DNA of 64,000 bases, from positions 1-64,000 of the forward strand of contig MEDY01000659.1 of NCBI GenBank assembly GCA_001724265.1. Reading direction: 5' to 3'. The notes under the pieces were generated by a model, which made no database searches, had not been told where the DNA came from, and saw only the letters and a program-made list of their open reading frames with translations. The stretch is from Rhizaria sp. SCN 62-66 (taxonomy: Eukaryota > Rhizaria, unplaced). Below, one piece after another: positions 9,660 to 21,640 of the stretch; the first letter of the stretch is position 1, and the number at the start of each line of letters is the position of its first letter. The translations under genes and the position numbers were made by a program.

Positions 9660-12600
9660 TCAGTCCAGATCTCTGTCCTGGTCCATGTCGCGGTCCTCCG
9701 AGTCAGCGAGCACGATGCTGCGGGAGCCTGGTGCTCCAGACGCGGGCGCGGCAGACACACGTGCACCGGGAGCGGGCGCGCCGGGCGCGGACGTGTTGCC
9801 TAGCGAGAGGAGCTGCTGCAAGGACGACCCAGCGCCGCGAGCCGGGCGGCCGCGGCCACGAGACGCGCGCGCGGCGGCAGCGGGAGAGCGTGGCACAGCA
9901 GCACTGGCGGCGGCGGGATCGGATAAGCTTGCTCCGTTGCTCTCCGTACCACTGTCAGGCAAGGAATAGGGGAGCTCAGGTGAACCGATTGAGCCCAAAA
10001 GGACGGCCTTGCGAGGGCGACCGCGCGGACGCTTAATCACCGGCACAACCATGATCTCCTCCTCCTCCTCTTCCTCATCTTGTTCCTGTTGAACGTCCTG
10101 CTTGACTTGCTCTTGCTCTTGCGCTTCTTCTTCCTCTCCCTCTTCCTCTTCTCCTTCTTCTTCAGAGCCGCTTTCTGCGTCAGAGATCGTGATTGCGTCG
10201 CTGACGCTCCCACTCTCCGCGCGAGCGCGGCTCTGAATCTCGTTGTCGCTCTCATCAGCCGCGTCGAACTCCTGATCGCTAGCACGCTCGCCGCCGTCGC
10301 CGTCGCCGTCGTCCTCGTCTTCGTCCTCGTCGCGAGACACGGTGTTCTGGTCGTAGTCCATGACCACGGCGCCCTGGGCAACGAGGCGCGCGACCTTAGC
10401 CTTAGAGACGTACTTGCCCGTCGGGAGCTTGTGCCTACTGCCCGGGAACCTCCGGATGATAAACGGGGATTCTGATGACTTGTCATCGTCGCTAGAACGC
10501 TCGTCATCGCTTCCAGAAGCCTCAGTGCGGCTCGTAGTCCCATCGGCCTCGTTGTCGTCGTTGTCATGGCCGTCGTCGCCGTCGTCATTGTCACCGCGTT
10601 GGCGTGCGAAGCCCCCACGTCCGCGGCTACGTCCGCGGCCACGTCCGCGCCCGCGGCCGCCGCGACCGCCGCGGCCACCACGACTACCGCGACCGCGGCC
10701 GCGACCGCCGCGGCCTCGCGTGGTGCCAGCATCAGCATCAGCGTCAGCGTCAACGTCAGTGTCGGCGTCAGTGTCGGCGTTAGTGTCGGCGTCAGCGATC
10801 TCACGGTCGCCATCACCCGTGTCGGCGCCATCAGCCATCGCCGCCTCATCAGGCGAAGCGTGCAGCTTGCGGAATTGCCATCCTCGGCCCCGGGCGCGGC
10901 CGCGGCCGCGGGGATAGCCTGAGCGTCCGTCGCGGCCGCCGGCGCCCGCGGCCGCCGTGACGGAGTCGACTTCGACGGCGTCGGCATCGACATCATCCGA
11001 CGCGTTGATGGGGTTGATGTACGCGCGGTTGCGGCGCGCGGCGATCATCCGCGCGCGCGCAAGCACCGAGGTGGGCGCGACGGGGAAGTAGAACGGCGGG
11101 ATGCGTGCGTACAGCGAGCCTAGTCCGGGCTCTGCCGGTAAGAGTGTCATGAGCCGCTGCCGCTCATACTTGCTCTCGGCTCCCGCAACGGGCGTGCCTG
11201 CCTGCGCCTCGGTCTCCATCGCGGCCATGCAGCGACGTGCAAACGACGCCTTCTCGCGCACCACGGCTGCGCGCGCGCGCCGCACCAGCGCTGTGACGCA
11301 CCCGCTCACCGCTGTGGGCTCTGCGGCGCTCAGCGCGGCCAGCGCCTGCGACGGCAGCGGGGCAGCAGCAGCAGCAGTGGCGGTGGCGGCGGCGGCGGAT
11401 GCCACGCTCTTCAACGAGGAGGAGGAAGATGGCTTGTGCGCGTCGACGAACTGCGCGGTGACGCACGGCGTCACGGCAATCACGCTCTCCTGAGCCACGA
11501 CAAAGTGCGCGAACGCAGCGTGCGTGCCAACGGCGGTGGCGACCTTGCCCGCGGCGTCGGCCGAGGCAACGGCCGCGGGCAGTGTGGCCGTGTGCGTGAT
11601 TATGCCGGCGTCGAGCAGTGACTCCGCCTGCGCGGCCGCGGCGGCGGAGGCGGCGAGACGGGCGGGCGCGCTGTACTGGGCGCCCCACGTGCGGTGCGCG
11701 CCCGAGCGGCACGGGCAGTCGGGGAAGTGGGGCACTGCAGACTCGACGCCCTCATTGCGGCCGGGCTCGCCGTCCTGCAGAAAACGCGCGCTTGTGGACG
11801 AGAGCGTGTTGTGCGTCGCGTTCGCGCTCGCAGTCGCAGTCGCGTCGCGCAGGTTCTGGGAGATCTGGCGTGCGAGCTTCTCATCCTCGTCGTCCTCTTC
11901 GGTCTTGGTGTCGTTGTCACTGTGGCCGTGGCGGCGCTGCCAGAGACTGGGCCCCGCTGCGGCGAGACGCGCGCCCTCGCTCGTGCTGGCGGCCACCACG
12001 CGCGGTCTCAACTTGGTCATGGTGACCATGAAACCTTCGTCACCGCGCTCCAGCGGCGGCAGACACGAGCAGTCACACGAACAGTCGCCGGAGCCGCTCA
12101 CCAGGCCCTCAGGGCTGCTGGCGTCGCCGTCAGCGTACGGCGGCGCGGGCGACTCCGGAAAACGGCGCTTGCGCAGCTTGGCGTGCGCGGGACAGCACGC
12201 CGTGGGAACGACGGCGAAAAGAGGGCGCAGACGCGCGTCGTGCGGGCCGTCGAGATCACTGTGCAGACACAGCACGCGGGGGAACGCACCGCGCTGCTCC
12301 CGAGTCACACTGACCGTATCAGTCAAAATGTCATCAGCAGAGGGCCCGTTGGGACCCGTGCCGGTGCGTAAGACTTCCGCCAGCTTCGCCGTCGCGGCGT
12401 ACGCCTCCGCGCTACCTTCGAACCGGCCCCAGAGACGGCCGTGCGCGCTGGCAGCCTCGCGCAGACGGCCGATCTCCTCGTACCGCGCGCGCTGCGCGGC
12501 CGTGAACAAGGGCGGGAACGCGGTGGCCTGGTACTCGGGCCCGATCAGCGGCGCAGACGCGCCGTCGTGCCGCTTCGGCGGCGGGCCGTAGCGCCGCGAG

Positions 12601-15600
12601 TGCTGCTCCAGCCGCCGCAGCAGCGCCTCGTGCGCGGCCGCCTTGAGTGCCGCAGACCGCAGCGCGGACGGGTCGCTGGCGGACGCCGAGGCAGGCAGCG
12701 CGGGCGCGGCGTCGGTCGGCGAGCGGCCGCTCGGCAGCCGCGCGCCGCCGCTGAACTCGGCGGAGGAGCCCGCCTCTGAGGACGGCGCGCGGTGAGTCTG
12801 CGCATCGGACTCGCCGCGGTTCGTGAGCCAGCGGCCTGACGCGCGCTTGACGGTGCGTGCGCCGCGGGTGTCAGCACTGCCGTCGTCGTCGCCCTCAGAG
12901 TCCACGTCACGGTCGCGGTCGCCGTCGTCGTCGTCGTCGTCCTCGGCGGGAGCAGGCGACTGAGCGCGCGTCTGCGCAGCCGACGTCTCGGCCGAAGCGG
13001 CGGCGGTGGCGGCCTCGTGCTGTTCCTCGATGCCCGTGAGGCGCGTTTTGCGGACAAGCCCTTCCTGGAGGCGGCGCTTGCGGTCTTCCTTGTGCGCCAA
13101 CAAACGCTCGCGCTCCACAGCGCGCGCAATGCCCTGGGGAACGCGCATTAGCGCAGAGTTGGCGCGCGAGATAAGCTCCTCCAGCGTCGGCACGGTCGTC
13201 GGATGGTTGACAGATTGCAACGGCTTGCGCGGGGATGATGTGGCCGACTTGCGGTCTCTTTCGCGCTGTTTGCGACCACGGCGACGGCGACCATCGTCAT
13301 CGACTTCAATGTCATCGTCAGACTGGCCAGCGTTGTCGCTGTCGAAGTCGTCGACGTCATCCTCGTCATCGTCGTCGCCACCGGAGATACTGATCTGGTC
13401 CGCAGAGACGTCGCCGCCGCTATCGTCACCGCTCCCGTTGGCCATAGTTCCGAATGCGGCAAACGCGGACGCGGTGACGTAGTTCTCGGGAGCGTATCCG
13501 ACGAAGCTATCGAAGTCGGCATCCTGTGTCGACGGCGCCGGGCTAGACTCGGTACCGTCATCAAAGGGCATGGCAAAGAGCACCGCCGACTGTTCGGGAG
13601 ATATGGACGTCGCATATGTGCGCAGAAAGACACCGAGCTCGTTCATCGAAAACGTCACGTGTTCGGTGAGCTTTGTGTAGAGTTGGGGTGACGCACGCAG
13701 TGTATCACGGCGCCAGATGTTGATGCTGCTGGTGGGCATAAAAGCTTGGTAGCGTGACTGGAACCACGTGCGCAGCTTGTAGATCATCATCTTGGACAAG
13801 TGTTGAGCTGTGAGATGATCCTTCGTCTTCTCATCGACGTACGGCGGAGGTGGCATCACGGGCGGGCGCGGTGCAAGAGGGCGCAAGCGCACGACCGAAA
13901 GCGCGGGAACATCGATGTTCATAGGAAGATATTCCAGCAGCTCCAGGCGCGAGAGTAGCATCAAAAGGGTGCCCAGAATCACGGCCAGATGCAGGCGCTG
14001 GTTCGCGCATGCTTCCCAGCGCAATGCGGGCGACATTTCAGCAAAACGGCGTCTCGGCGAGTTCTCCAGAAACATGGTCTGTTGCTGCACTGCCATCGTG
14101 GCCACAGCCTGCTTCAGTGCTTCAAAACACTGGATCATCGGCTGCGCCTGCGCGTGGGCCATCGGTGCAGCCGCAGTATAAAACCGGTGCATCACCGACA
14201 GTCCCGACAAGCCACGCAGACGCGGCACAACGTCCAGCTCGCTCTCCGGACGGAAGATACGCTCCAGCAGCGGCAGCACGCGTGTGTCTGACATTGCGGT
14301 GAAGGCCTGCACCGAAATCACGCCCAGCGGCCCCGGGAACGACGTCAGCGTCCGCAGTCGGTACTGCACAAAGCATTCCGGCGCGCCGACGCTCGAGACA
14401 CTCACGCCCCAAATCGACGGCTTGGTGTCGGCGGTGGACTGAGGCGAGTCTTCGGTGGCACCGCGCCCCAGCGCGCCGCCGCGGCCGCCGCGGCCGCCGC
14501 CACGGGCGCCCCCGCGCGCTGCGCCGCCGCGGCCGCCACCACGGCCGCCGCGGCCGCCGCGGCCCGCGTCGGCCTGAACAGGCAGCTGCCGCAGCTGCAT
14601 CTGCTGAAGGGCCTGCTGTTGCTGGAGACTGAGAATGTGTTGCTGTGATTGGTGTTGCTGTTGAAGATGATGCATATGTTGCAGTTGCTGTTGGTGCTGC
14701 AAGTCCAGCTGGTGTTGCTGTTGCTGCTGCTGCTGTTGATGCTGAAAAGTCATCAAAGTGGGATTGGCAGCGTAGCTCATTATCTGCTGCTGCTGTTGCT
14801 GTTGCTGTGCTACATACGAGTCATACGCCGCGCCGTACTGCGCAGTCGCCGGCGCAGCATATGCATTCCCGCCAAGAGCGCCCAGCGTGCTGCCCTGCAG
14901 CAAGGCTGCCACGGGGTCGTAGCCTGCCGCGGTGTCCGTCGGCGGGTACGCGCTCATCGCGGGGGCTTGGAGTCCCTGTGCAGACAGCAAAGCGCGCAGC
15001 TGCGCCTGGGCCTCGGATTGCGCAGGTGACTGGGAATGGGCGGCAGTGCTCTGCGACTGAGGGTACTGTGACTGTTGTCGCGCCTGTGCCTGGGTGTACG
15101 CGTACTGCTGTTGTTGCTGTTGCTGCAGCTGCTGTTGTTGCTGCGCTTGTGCATACGCGTACTGCCGCTGCTGTTGCTGCAACTGCTGCTGTTGCTGCGC
15201 ATAAGCGTACTGCTGTTGCTGCTGTGCTTGTGCATACGCGTACTGTTGCTGCTGCTGTTGTTGCTGCTGCATATGTTGTTGGTATTGCTGCTGCGCTTGT
15301 TGCTGCGCGTGCGTGTGAGCATAGTCACTGGTACTCACACCACCGGTCGACATGAGCGCGTTCTGATCCTGGGCCTGGCTCTCGTGGCCTTGCCCAGCGT
15401 TGGGATTCCGGCGGAGCACCGGGGTGTAAATCCCCATTGAGCGTAGCTGGGAAACAAGGAATAAATAGGCTTCGTCCTCCTTCCCCTGCTCCAGCAACGA
15501 ATCATGATACTGTCGCGCGGCGCGTCCGTGCGGAATCAGCGGCAACGCTTCCTCGTACGACACCACCGTGTAGGCTGCTCCCGGCTGTGGCTGCGGCGGC

Positions 15601-16352
15601 GGCTGCGGCTGTGGCGGTTGTTGCGGCTGAGGTTGATAAGCTGCACGCCTCTGCTGGGTGATGCGTGCTGTAAGACGGCGCATCACGTCAACAAGCGACT
15701 CTTCGCGCGCGGGCGAGGCAACATCCATATCCGCGTCCGGTGATGCCGACGAAGAAGACGAAAGAGTCAGAGCTGACACAGACGGAGCCGCACCGGTGTC
15801 ATCGATGGGGCAGTCCGGTGCATGTACATACGCCGGCGCGTACGTATGCGCGGCAGGGGCTGATGCATACGCCGGCGCATGGGCATGTTGGGCGTGCGTC
15901 TGGGGCTCTGCGGGAGCTGTGGGGCGCCTAAATTGTTTGTTTTGCATAATGGTGAGCAAAGACTTGAGTTTATCGATGCGGTCGAAGTCACCGTTCCTTG
16001 CTGGTGCCGGGTTCCCCGCCATACCAAACGCGCCAAGCGCGGGGGCAGTAGCGGGCGCCATTGTGTTCAGCGCGGTTCGATTCTCGGCCGCTCCAGGATG
16101 GGCAAAAGCGCCAGAGTAATTGGGGATTGATGTGCTGACGGGGGCAGCGTGGATATTCTCGATTGAGTACTGAGCTTGTGTGGGGGCATTGGGGTTCTGT
16201 ACTATATACGAAGCAGGTGCCGCAGAGTGCTGGTACGAGCCATCATTCATTGGGGGCGCAGATGTGTGCGTCTGCGTGGTGTACGCTGCACCCGAATAAA
16301 ACTAAGATTGAGGTAGCTGTCCGCCACCAGGGTTTGGACGTGAAGAGTCCAT
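9660..16352 (-). CDS. Giant polyQ / RGG / AT-hook nuclear-type protein
   Basis: The product is 2230 residues, counting TAG codon 17 as sense. Residues about 190-590 are Gln/Ala/Tyr-rich, with Q runs and YAYAQ repeats, like prion-like low-complexity regions. An RGG/GRGG block follows (about 590-630), then an unrecognised folded region (about 630-900) with SMNELGVFLRTYATSIS. Long acidic/Ser stretches come next, with a second RG-rich block (about 1810-1920), more acid, and an AT-hook (KRPRGRPRKA, about 2104) with a further RGRGRPARG near the C-terminus. RGG boxes bind RNA and AT-hooks bind the DNA minor groove, so a chromatin or RNP role is a fair inference. I prefer ATG 16352 over the standard-code start at 16250. 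The extra 34 codons share the Gln/Ser/Pro/Thr style and contain no TAA or TGA. It stops at TGA. Confidence 0.8.
16302..16304 (-). other. In-frame TAG, codon 17 of the polyQ gene
   Basis: Lies between LPQS and FYSGAAYTTQ in a Gln-rich N-terminus, so a glutamine here would be in keeping with its surroundings. Upstream codons start at ATG 16352-16350, and downstream codons join the long open frame. Confidence 0.8.
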
Positions 16353-17108
16353 TGTGAAAGAGGACGCAAGTCAAAAAAGAATTGCGTGCTGTTTACAGGT
16401 AGAAACATAAGAAAATAAACATATCCGTGTGAGTCAAATTATGCGACATTAAAATAATGCCGTGAGACGAATGATTAGGTAGGTGACGAGTGACTCTTCC
16501 TCCAACTAAAAGTCGTAGATTATTTCACTGCATGTACACATTATGCCGACTTCTGCTTCAAATGCTAAAAAATGATCAGATACAGTACATGCTGAAGTCT
16601 GTTGAACATTTAAGGAGCCAGTTAAACAAAATGCGATTGGCGCACGGTAGTTCTTCGAAAATGTGCAACTTAGACTATCAGCTCGCGCCCCCAAGCTCAG
16701 CAATCATCCACGTCGGCCTGCTCCGCAAACTGGAGAAAAGTCTTTCGCGGCAAAATAAACATTATTCTCTCTGAAACTCTGATATAATATACGAAACGCA
16801 ATGAATAAAAACATCTTGTGATTTTGTATATAGTAGAGTCGTTTTCAGCACTCAAAGGCAAAGCGCGAGATATCTAAGGGGGATGAGTCAGAAACCCTTT
16901 CAATTAACTTCGACGACATCTACCCTAAAATGCGCGCAATGAAGGCAAAGAATACTAAATATTCACAGGGTTCCGCAACTAAGTAACACAGGTAAAGCAA
17001 CTGGCAAAATTTAACGACAGCGCCACGCGGAAATATCATTCAAAGGGCGAGGTACTTACACTGGATGATGAAGCCTGCTCACGGTCATCATGGTCATTCC
17101 ATGCTCTA
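16353..17108. other. AT-rich spacer
   Basis: Between two tandem minus-strand genes. Open frames here (for example 16490-16774 on the plus strand) lack an ATG start and a coding-like composition. Nothing else seen. Confidence 0.6.
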
Positions 17109-20100
17109 TTAGAGCTCGAGGTCAAGCTCCATGTCCAGATCCAAGTCGTCGAGCTCGTTGGCTTTGCTCTCCACAGCAATAGCTGGGGGTTTTGCGGATA
17201 CGATGGACGATGAACCAGAGGGAGGAGGCGAGGCAGAAACGAGGATAGAAGTTAAGGCGGTGGAAGTTAAGCCGCCGTGAGATTGCGCGACTTGAACGCC
17301 AAAAGATAGTGGTCGTTGGATGTGGGCCATTCCTGAATTATTATTCTCTTTACCAAGCTGGTGAGAATTAAAATTCTCCTTCTGACTCGGAAGTTTCGGG
17401 CTTTGGCTCCCGTCTGAATTTGGACGGTCCCCACCGAGGGCCCCTCTGAGCAACGACCCGTTGCCTTGCAACTCGTGACGGTGCGCTGAGGACGATGGTG
17501 ATAATGTTGATGTCATCGCACTAGGTAAATCATCAAGTTCCAACGGACCTGCTCCCCCGAGACCGAGCCCGAGCCCGAGCCAGGACCCAGTCCCGCTGGC
17601 TCGCGACTGGGACCATGCAGAGGCAGCCGGAGCAAAGGGGGAAAGCGGCCTCGCAATCGCCCCCGGGGACTGCGCCCGCGTCACGCCCCTCGGTGACTGA
17701 GACCGCGCCTGATGCGGAGGAATCGGTGGGGGCGACTGTGCGCGCACGGGCGGCAACCGGTGCACAGTACGCACGGCATCGGGCAGCGGGGCCTTACGAG
17801 GCGTGTACACAGGCTGTTGTGCAGCCATCGCACTCGCACTCGCACTGAGAGTCGCAGATGACGCAGTGCCGCGGCGACCATGTTGTGGGGCTGTGGAGGG
17901 CGCACGCAGAGGCGATATAGAACGAGTAAGTGGCGCTAGAGACTGCGATGAGGCAGCCCTTGTCGGGCTCTGGATCGCAGATACCTGCGGCTGTTGTTGC
18001 TGTTGTTGTTGTCCGGTAGCGAACGCGGCGGCCTGAGAGCGTTCCGCAGAAGCAACGGCGGCGGATGCCGCTGCGGCGAGCGCGGTGGTGAGCTTGAGAG
18101 CCTGCTCCTGGTACCGCGCACGCAGGTCATCGAGCTGGGCACCGCGCTGCTCCAGCTCCTCCGCCAGCCCCTGAGCGCGGCCGCCGGCCTCGCGCGCGCG
18201 CCCGGCCTCTGCCTCGGCCCGCGCCGCCGCGCGCTGCAGTCGCGCCACGGTCTCCCGCAGCCCGCGCGCGACTTCATCCTGCTCGCGCGCCTCGGCTTCT
18301 GACCGCTCGAGGGCGGCCCGGGTCTGCGCCAGAGCGGCCTCGAGCTCCGCCGCCCGCGCGCGCTCGCGCTCCGGCGGCGCGGACCACGCCTGTCGCAACG
18401 TCAACCCGTGCACGAAGAGTCGCGAAGACGGAGAGGGAGCCCACGCCGGCCTCGTCGCGCTCCGCCAGCAGAGTCTGGAGCTGCGCGATAGTCTCCGTCC
18501 TCGCTTCGAGCTCCACGTCAGCTCGCGCCAGCGCACTCAACAGCTCCGCAGGGTCCTCCGAGGCCGCTGTGGAAGCGCCGTCGCGGGAAGCGCGCGCGGA
18601 AAGAAAGGCGCCGAGTCCGCCGCGAGCGACGGTCTTGAGGGTCTCGTTCTCCCGGCGGAGGAAATCGAGTTCGCGCTGGAAAGCCTCACGCTCCTTTCGC
18701 ACGGCCGACACAGGCACCAGCTCGGCCCCATCGTCGTAGCCCTCCGCGGTGTTGTCCTCACCGTCTTCACCGTCGCCGCCGGCAGCGTCCGCAGCGGCGT
18801 CGCCTGCGAGGAGACGGCGGCGGCGGCGACGCTCGTGGCGGGCCGCCCGTAGCCGCTGCATCACGTCATCGAGCCTCCGCGCCACGCCTTCGGCCGCCGC
18901 GCCCGCCACCGCAGAGCCGTTCTCGCTCGCCCCCACTGCGCCAACGCCGCGGTGGAGACTGCTACTGAGCGCGGTCGCGTCGAAGCGGAGCACGGGCTCG
19001 AGCTTGAGGCGCAAGACGCGGACCTCCTGCATCAGCGCCTCTTCCCCCGCCGCAGCCTCGGCGGCGCGGGCGTGCTCTTCGGCCAGCTGCGCGCGCGCGT
19101 CGGCCGCGTCGGCCTCGGCGGCGGCGCGCGCGGCCTCGGCGGCCTTGAGCTGCTGCGACTGACCCAGGGCGGCCCGGAGCACTGACTGATAGGAGGCCAG
19201 AGTCGCGTCGCGGGCCTGCACTGTGGCCTCCAGGGCCACGATCTGGTCCTGGAGCTCGGAGCAACGGAAACTCAGCTCCATGATCGCGGTCGGACCACGC
19301 GACTGTGTGTGATGCGAGTACAATGCGCAATACACGGGAAAATAAAACATAGCAAGCAAGAGAAGTCAAGGAAAACAATGGAGGACTGTGAGCTACGAAG
19401 TTGATATAAAACTACTGCAATGGAAGGATAAAACGATTTCGATAAAATCTTAAAATGAATACGTTGACAGTAAAACACACGATTGAAACGTACAGGGTCC
19501 GAGCGCGGGTCCGTTTGCGCCGCAGCGGCGATGCCCGCGGCGACCGCAGCCGCTGGGTCATTCCGCGCAACGCGTAGCTCCTGCTTGAGCTTGCGATTGG
19601 CGCCCTTGAGCTGCTCCAACTCAGCCTCGAGCCGGTCTACGTTAACCTGTGGCAGAAGGGGGAACTCAAGCACGCGCTCGCCGAACTGCGCCAACTCCTG
19701 CCTGCTCATGCCGAGATCCAGCAGCTTCTCCTTGAGCGCAGCCAGCAGCGTTTTCTGCTCTGCGACTTGCACTCGCAGCGCCTTGATCGTCCGCACACGC
19801 ACGTTGTCCTTGGCTTCGACAGCGGCGCGCACGAGCTCCTGCTTCAGCTCATCGTTAGCGCGGAGCAGCGCCTTGACCTTGGCGCCGTGGGTACGCTTGT
19901 ACTCGGCCAGCTCGGACACGGCGGCGACGGCGATGGACGCGGCGCGTTGGGCTGTGGCAGAGGCGGCGGCGGTGCTAGATGCCGCAGCAGCGGCCGCAGC
20001 GGCAGCCGCGGCGTCGCTGACGCCCGCACGCGCACTCGCGCTGACGCTGGCGCCGGTGATCGACGGATCGTCCTCCCAGGCTGTCGCAGCACTGTACCCA

Positions 20101-21035
20101 CCAGTCGTCCTACTGCTATTGCTGTGATTGTTGCTATTGCTAAAGGTTGGGGCTGCGCGGGTACCGTGCTCGCGGCGCACAGGCGCAAAGTGCGCTGCCG
20201 AGGCTGTAGTTGTTGCAGCGGGCGGTGGGTGTTTGCGCTGGCCGGCGCTGTTTATCCTCAGTCCGGCCAAGGCTGCAGACGCAGCGGGAGCAGCGGATAC
20301 GGCGGGCACAGGCGCAGGCGCAGGCGGAAGCGCAGGCGCGGTTAAGCCAGATTGAACAGCAGAGGCGAGGCGGGGCGGGCGGCCAGCTGTGGGGTTGGTA
20401 GAGGAGGCAGCGGGAGGCGAGAACGCAGACGCAGGCCTCTGTGATGCTGACCACGTCGACGCCGCTGAAGATGACGAGGTTGAAGGGGCGAGTGTGTGTG
20501 TAACGCCTGCGCGGGGCTTGGGGGGGCCGTGGGCTGCAAGTGAGGAATGCGCCAGCATCGGCGGCGGCGGCGCGGAGACTGCGGCCAAGAGGTCGTCGAG
20601 GTATGACACACTACTCCTCCCACCAACAGCAGCATTAGACGCTCCAGCACCAGCTCCCGCAGGACCGACAAGAGCCTCGGCGCCAGCTTCGGCGCTCGGA
20701 GCGGGCTGGTGCGCGATTTTACCTGGCAGGGCAAGGGGCGGCACCGCGGGGTGCGCGGACACAAGCGCAGCAAACGGTGCCGCGGCGCTGGAAGAGGAGG
20801 AAGCGGCGGAGGGCGGGCCGGCGAAAGAGAAGTCTGACGCCTGCGCTCGAGGCGGCGGCACAGCGGCCGCTGTGTGTGGTAAAGGCGGGCGGGCGCTGTA
20901 AGAAGACGGGAGCGTGTCTTGCAAGGAGGCCTGGGAAGGGTACTTCTGGGCGACGACTGACGCTTGCTTGGAGGCGGCTGTGGGGCCAGGGTCGAGCTCC
21001 AGCTCCAGGTCCATGTCCAAGTCCATATCGTCCAT
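17109..21035 (-). CDS. Coiled-coil protein with acidic motif at both ends; one apparent frameshift
   Basis: Two exons: 21035-19494 (514 codons) and 19302-17109. The intron starts GTACGT and ends CACACAG, joining phase 0 as SDP|SRGPTAIMELSF. Exon 1 has a low-complexity Ala/Ser/Pro region, then coiled coil (VSELAEYKRTHGAKVKALL). Exon 2 continues with long Ala/Arg/Glu coiled coil, a Q run, and a Ser/Pro tail with SQSP/RAQSP repeats. The N-terminus (MDDMDLDMDLELEL) and the C-terminus (DDLDLDMELDLEL) carry nearly the same acidic/Leu motif. In exon 2 the coding frame changes by one base at about 18370-18425: one frame ends near SVFATLRARVDV and the other begins near PPERERARAAELEAAL. I read this as one gene with a sequence error or a +1 shift. 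No known family. A cytoskeletal or scaffold role is only an inference from the coiled coil. Confidence 0.7.
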
Positions 21036-21640
21036 GGCGCACGCGAGGTGCCTTGATTATCGGGTTACTCCGTGATGGTGCAGGGGAGAGTTGATATCTC
21101 CTCTGTGAAGGACGTACCAGGAGACAAACAGAAGAGGTAACGGGCGTGAGATAACGTTGAGTGCACGTCAAACTTTGGAGCGCTAGATGAATGCCTATAG
21201 TCCGTCAATAACATCATAGATTGAAATATGTAATATACGAGCCAGTTTGATATAAACTATGTTAATGAATCATGATATATATCCGGAATTGTCAAATTAG
21301 ACAAGTTTTAGATGCGCTGTCGTTTGAGACTTGCATGAGCATCCTGAACGGCTATGACTCAAAGCCGTCGCAAAGACAAAACAAACATCAACTCATCACA
21401 ACGGTTACATATTCAAACACGGACTTAGAATATATTGCAATTTTATTAGATACTTACTATATGTAAGAACTGTATCTACACAAGAATGAATAACCCTCGT
21501 GCAGTGACGCTTTCAATCAGTCAATGACAAAAATGCGATGCTAACGTGCTAAAAACAAACTATGTAATGTGTATGAAACTCACGTATTGACTGTAAAAAC
21601 ATCTCTCATGCGCAAACGTGCGCTCTTACTCGCGCTGCAC
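21036..21640. other. AT-rich spacer
   Basis: Holds the 5' flank of the coiled-coil gene and the 3' flank of the F-box gene. The short open frame at 21272-21466 looks accidental. No RNA gene seen. Confidence 0.6.
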
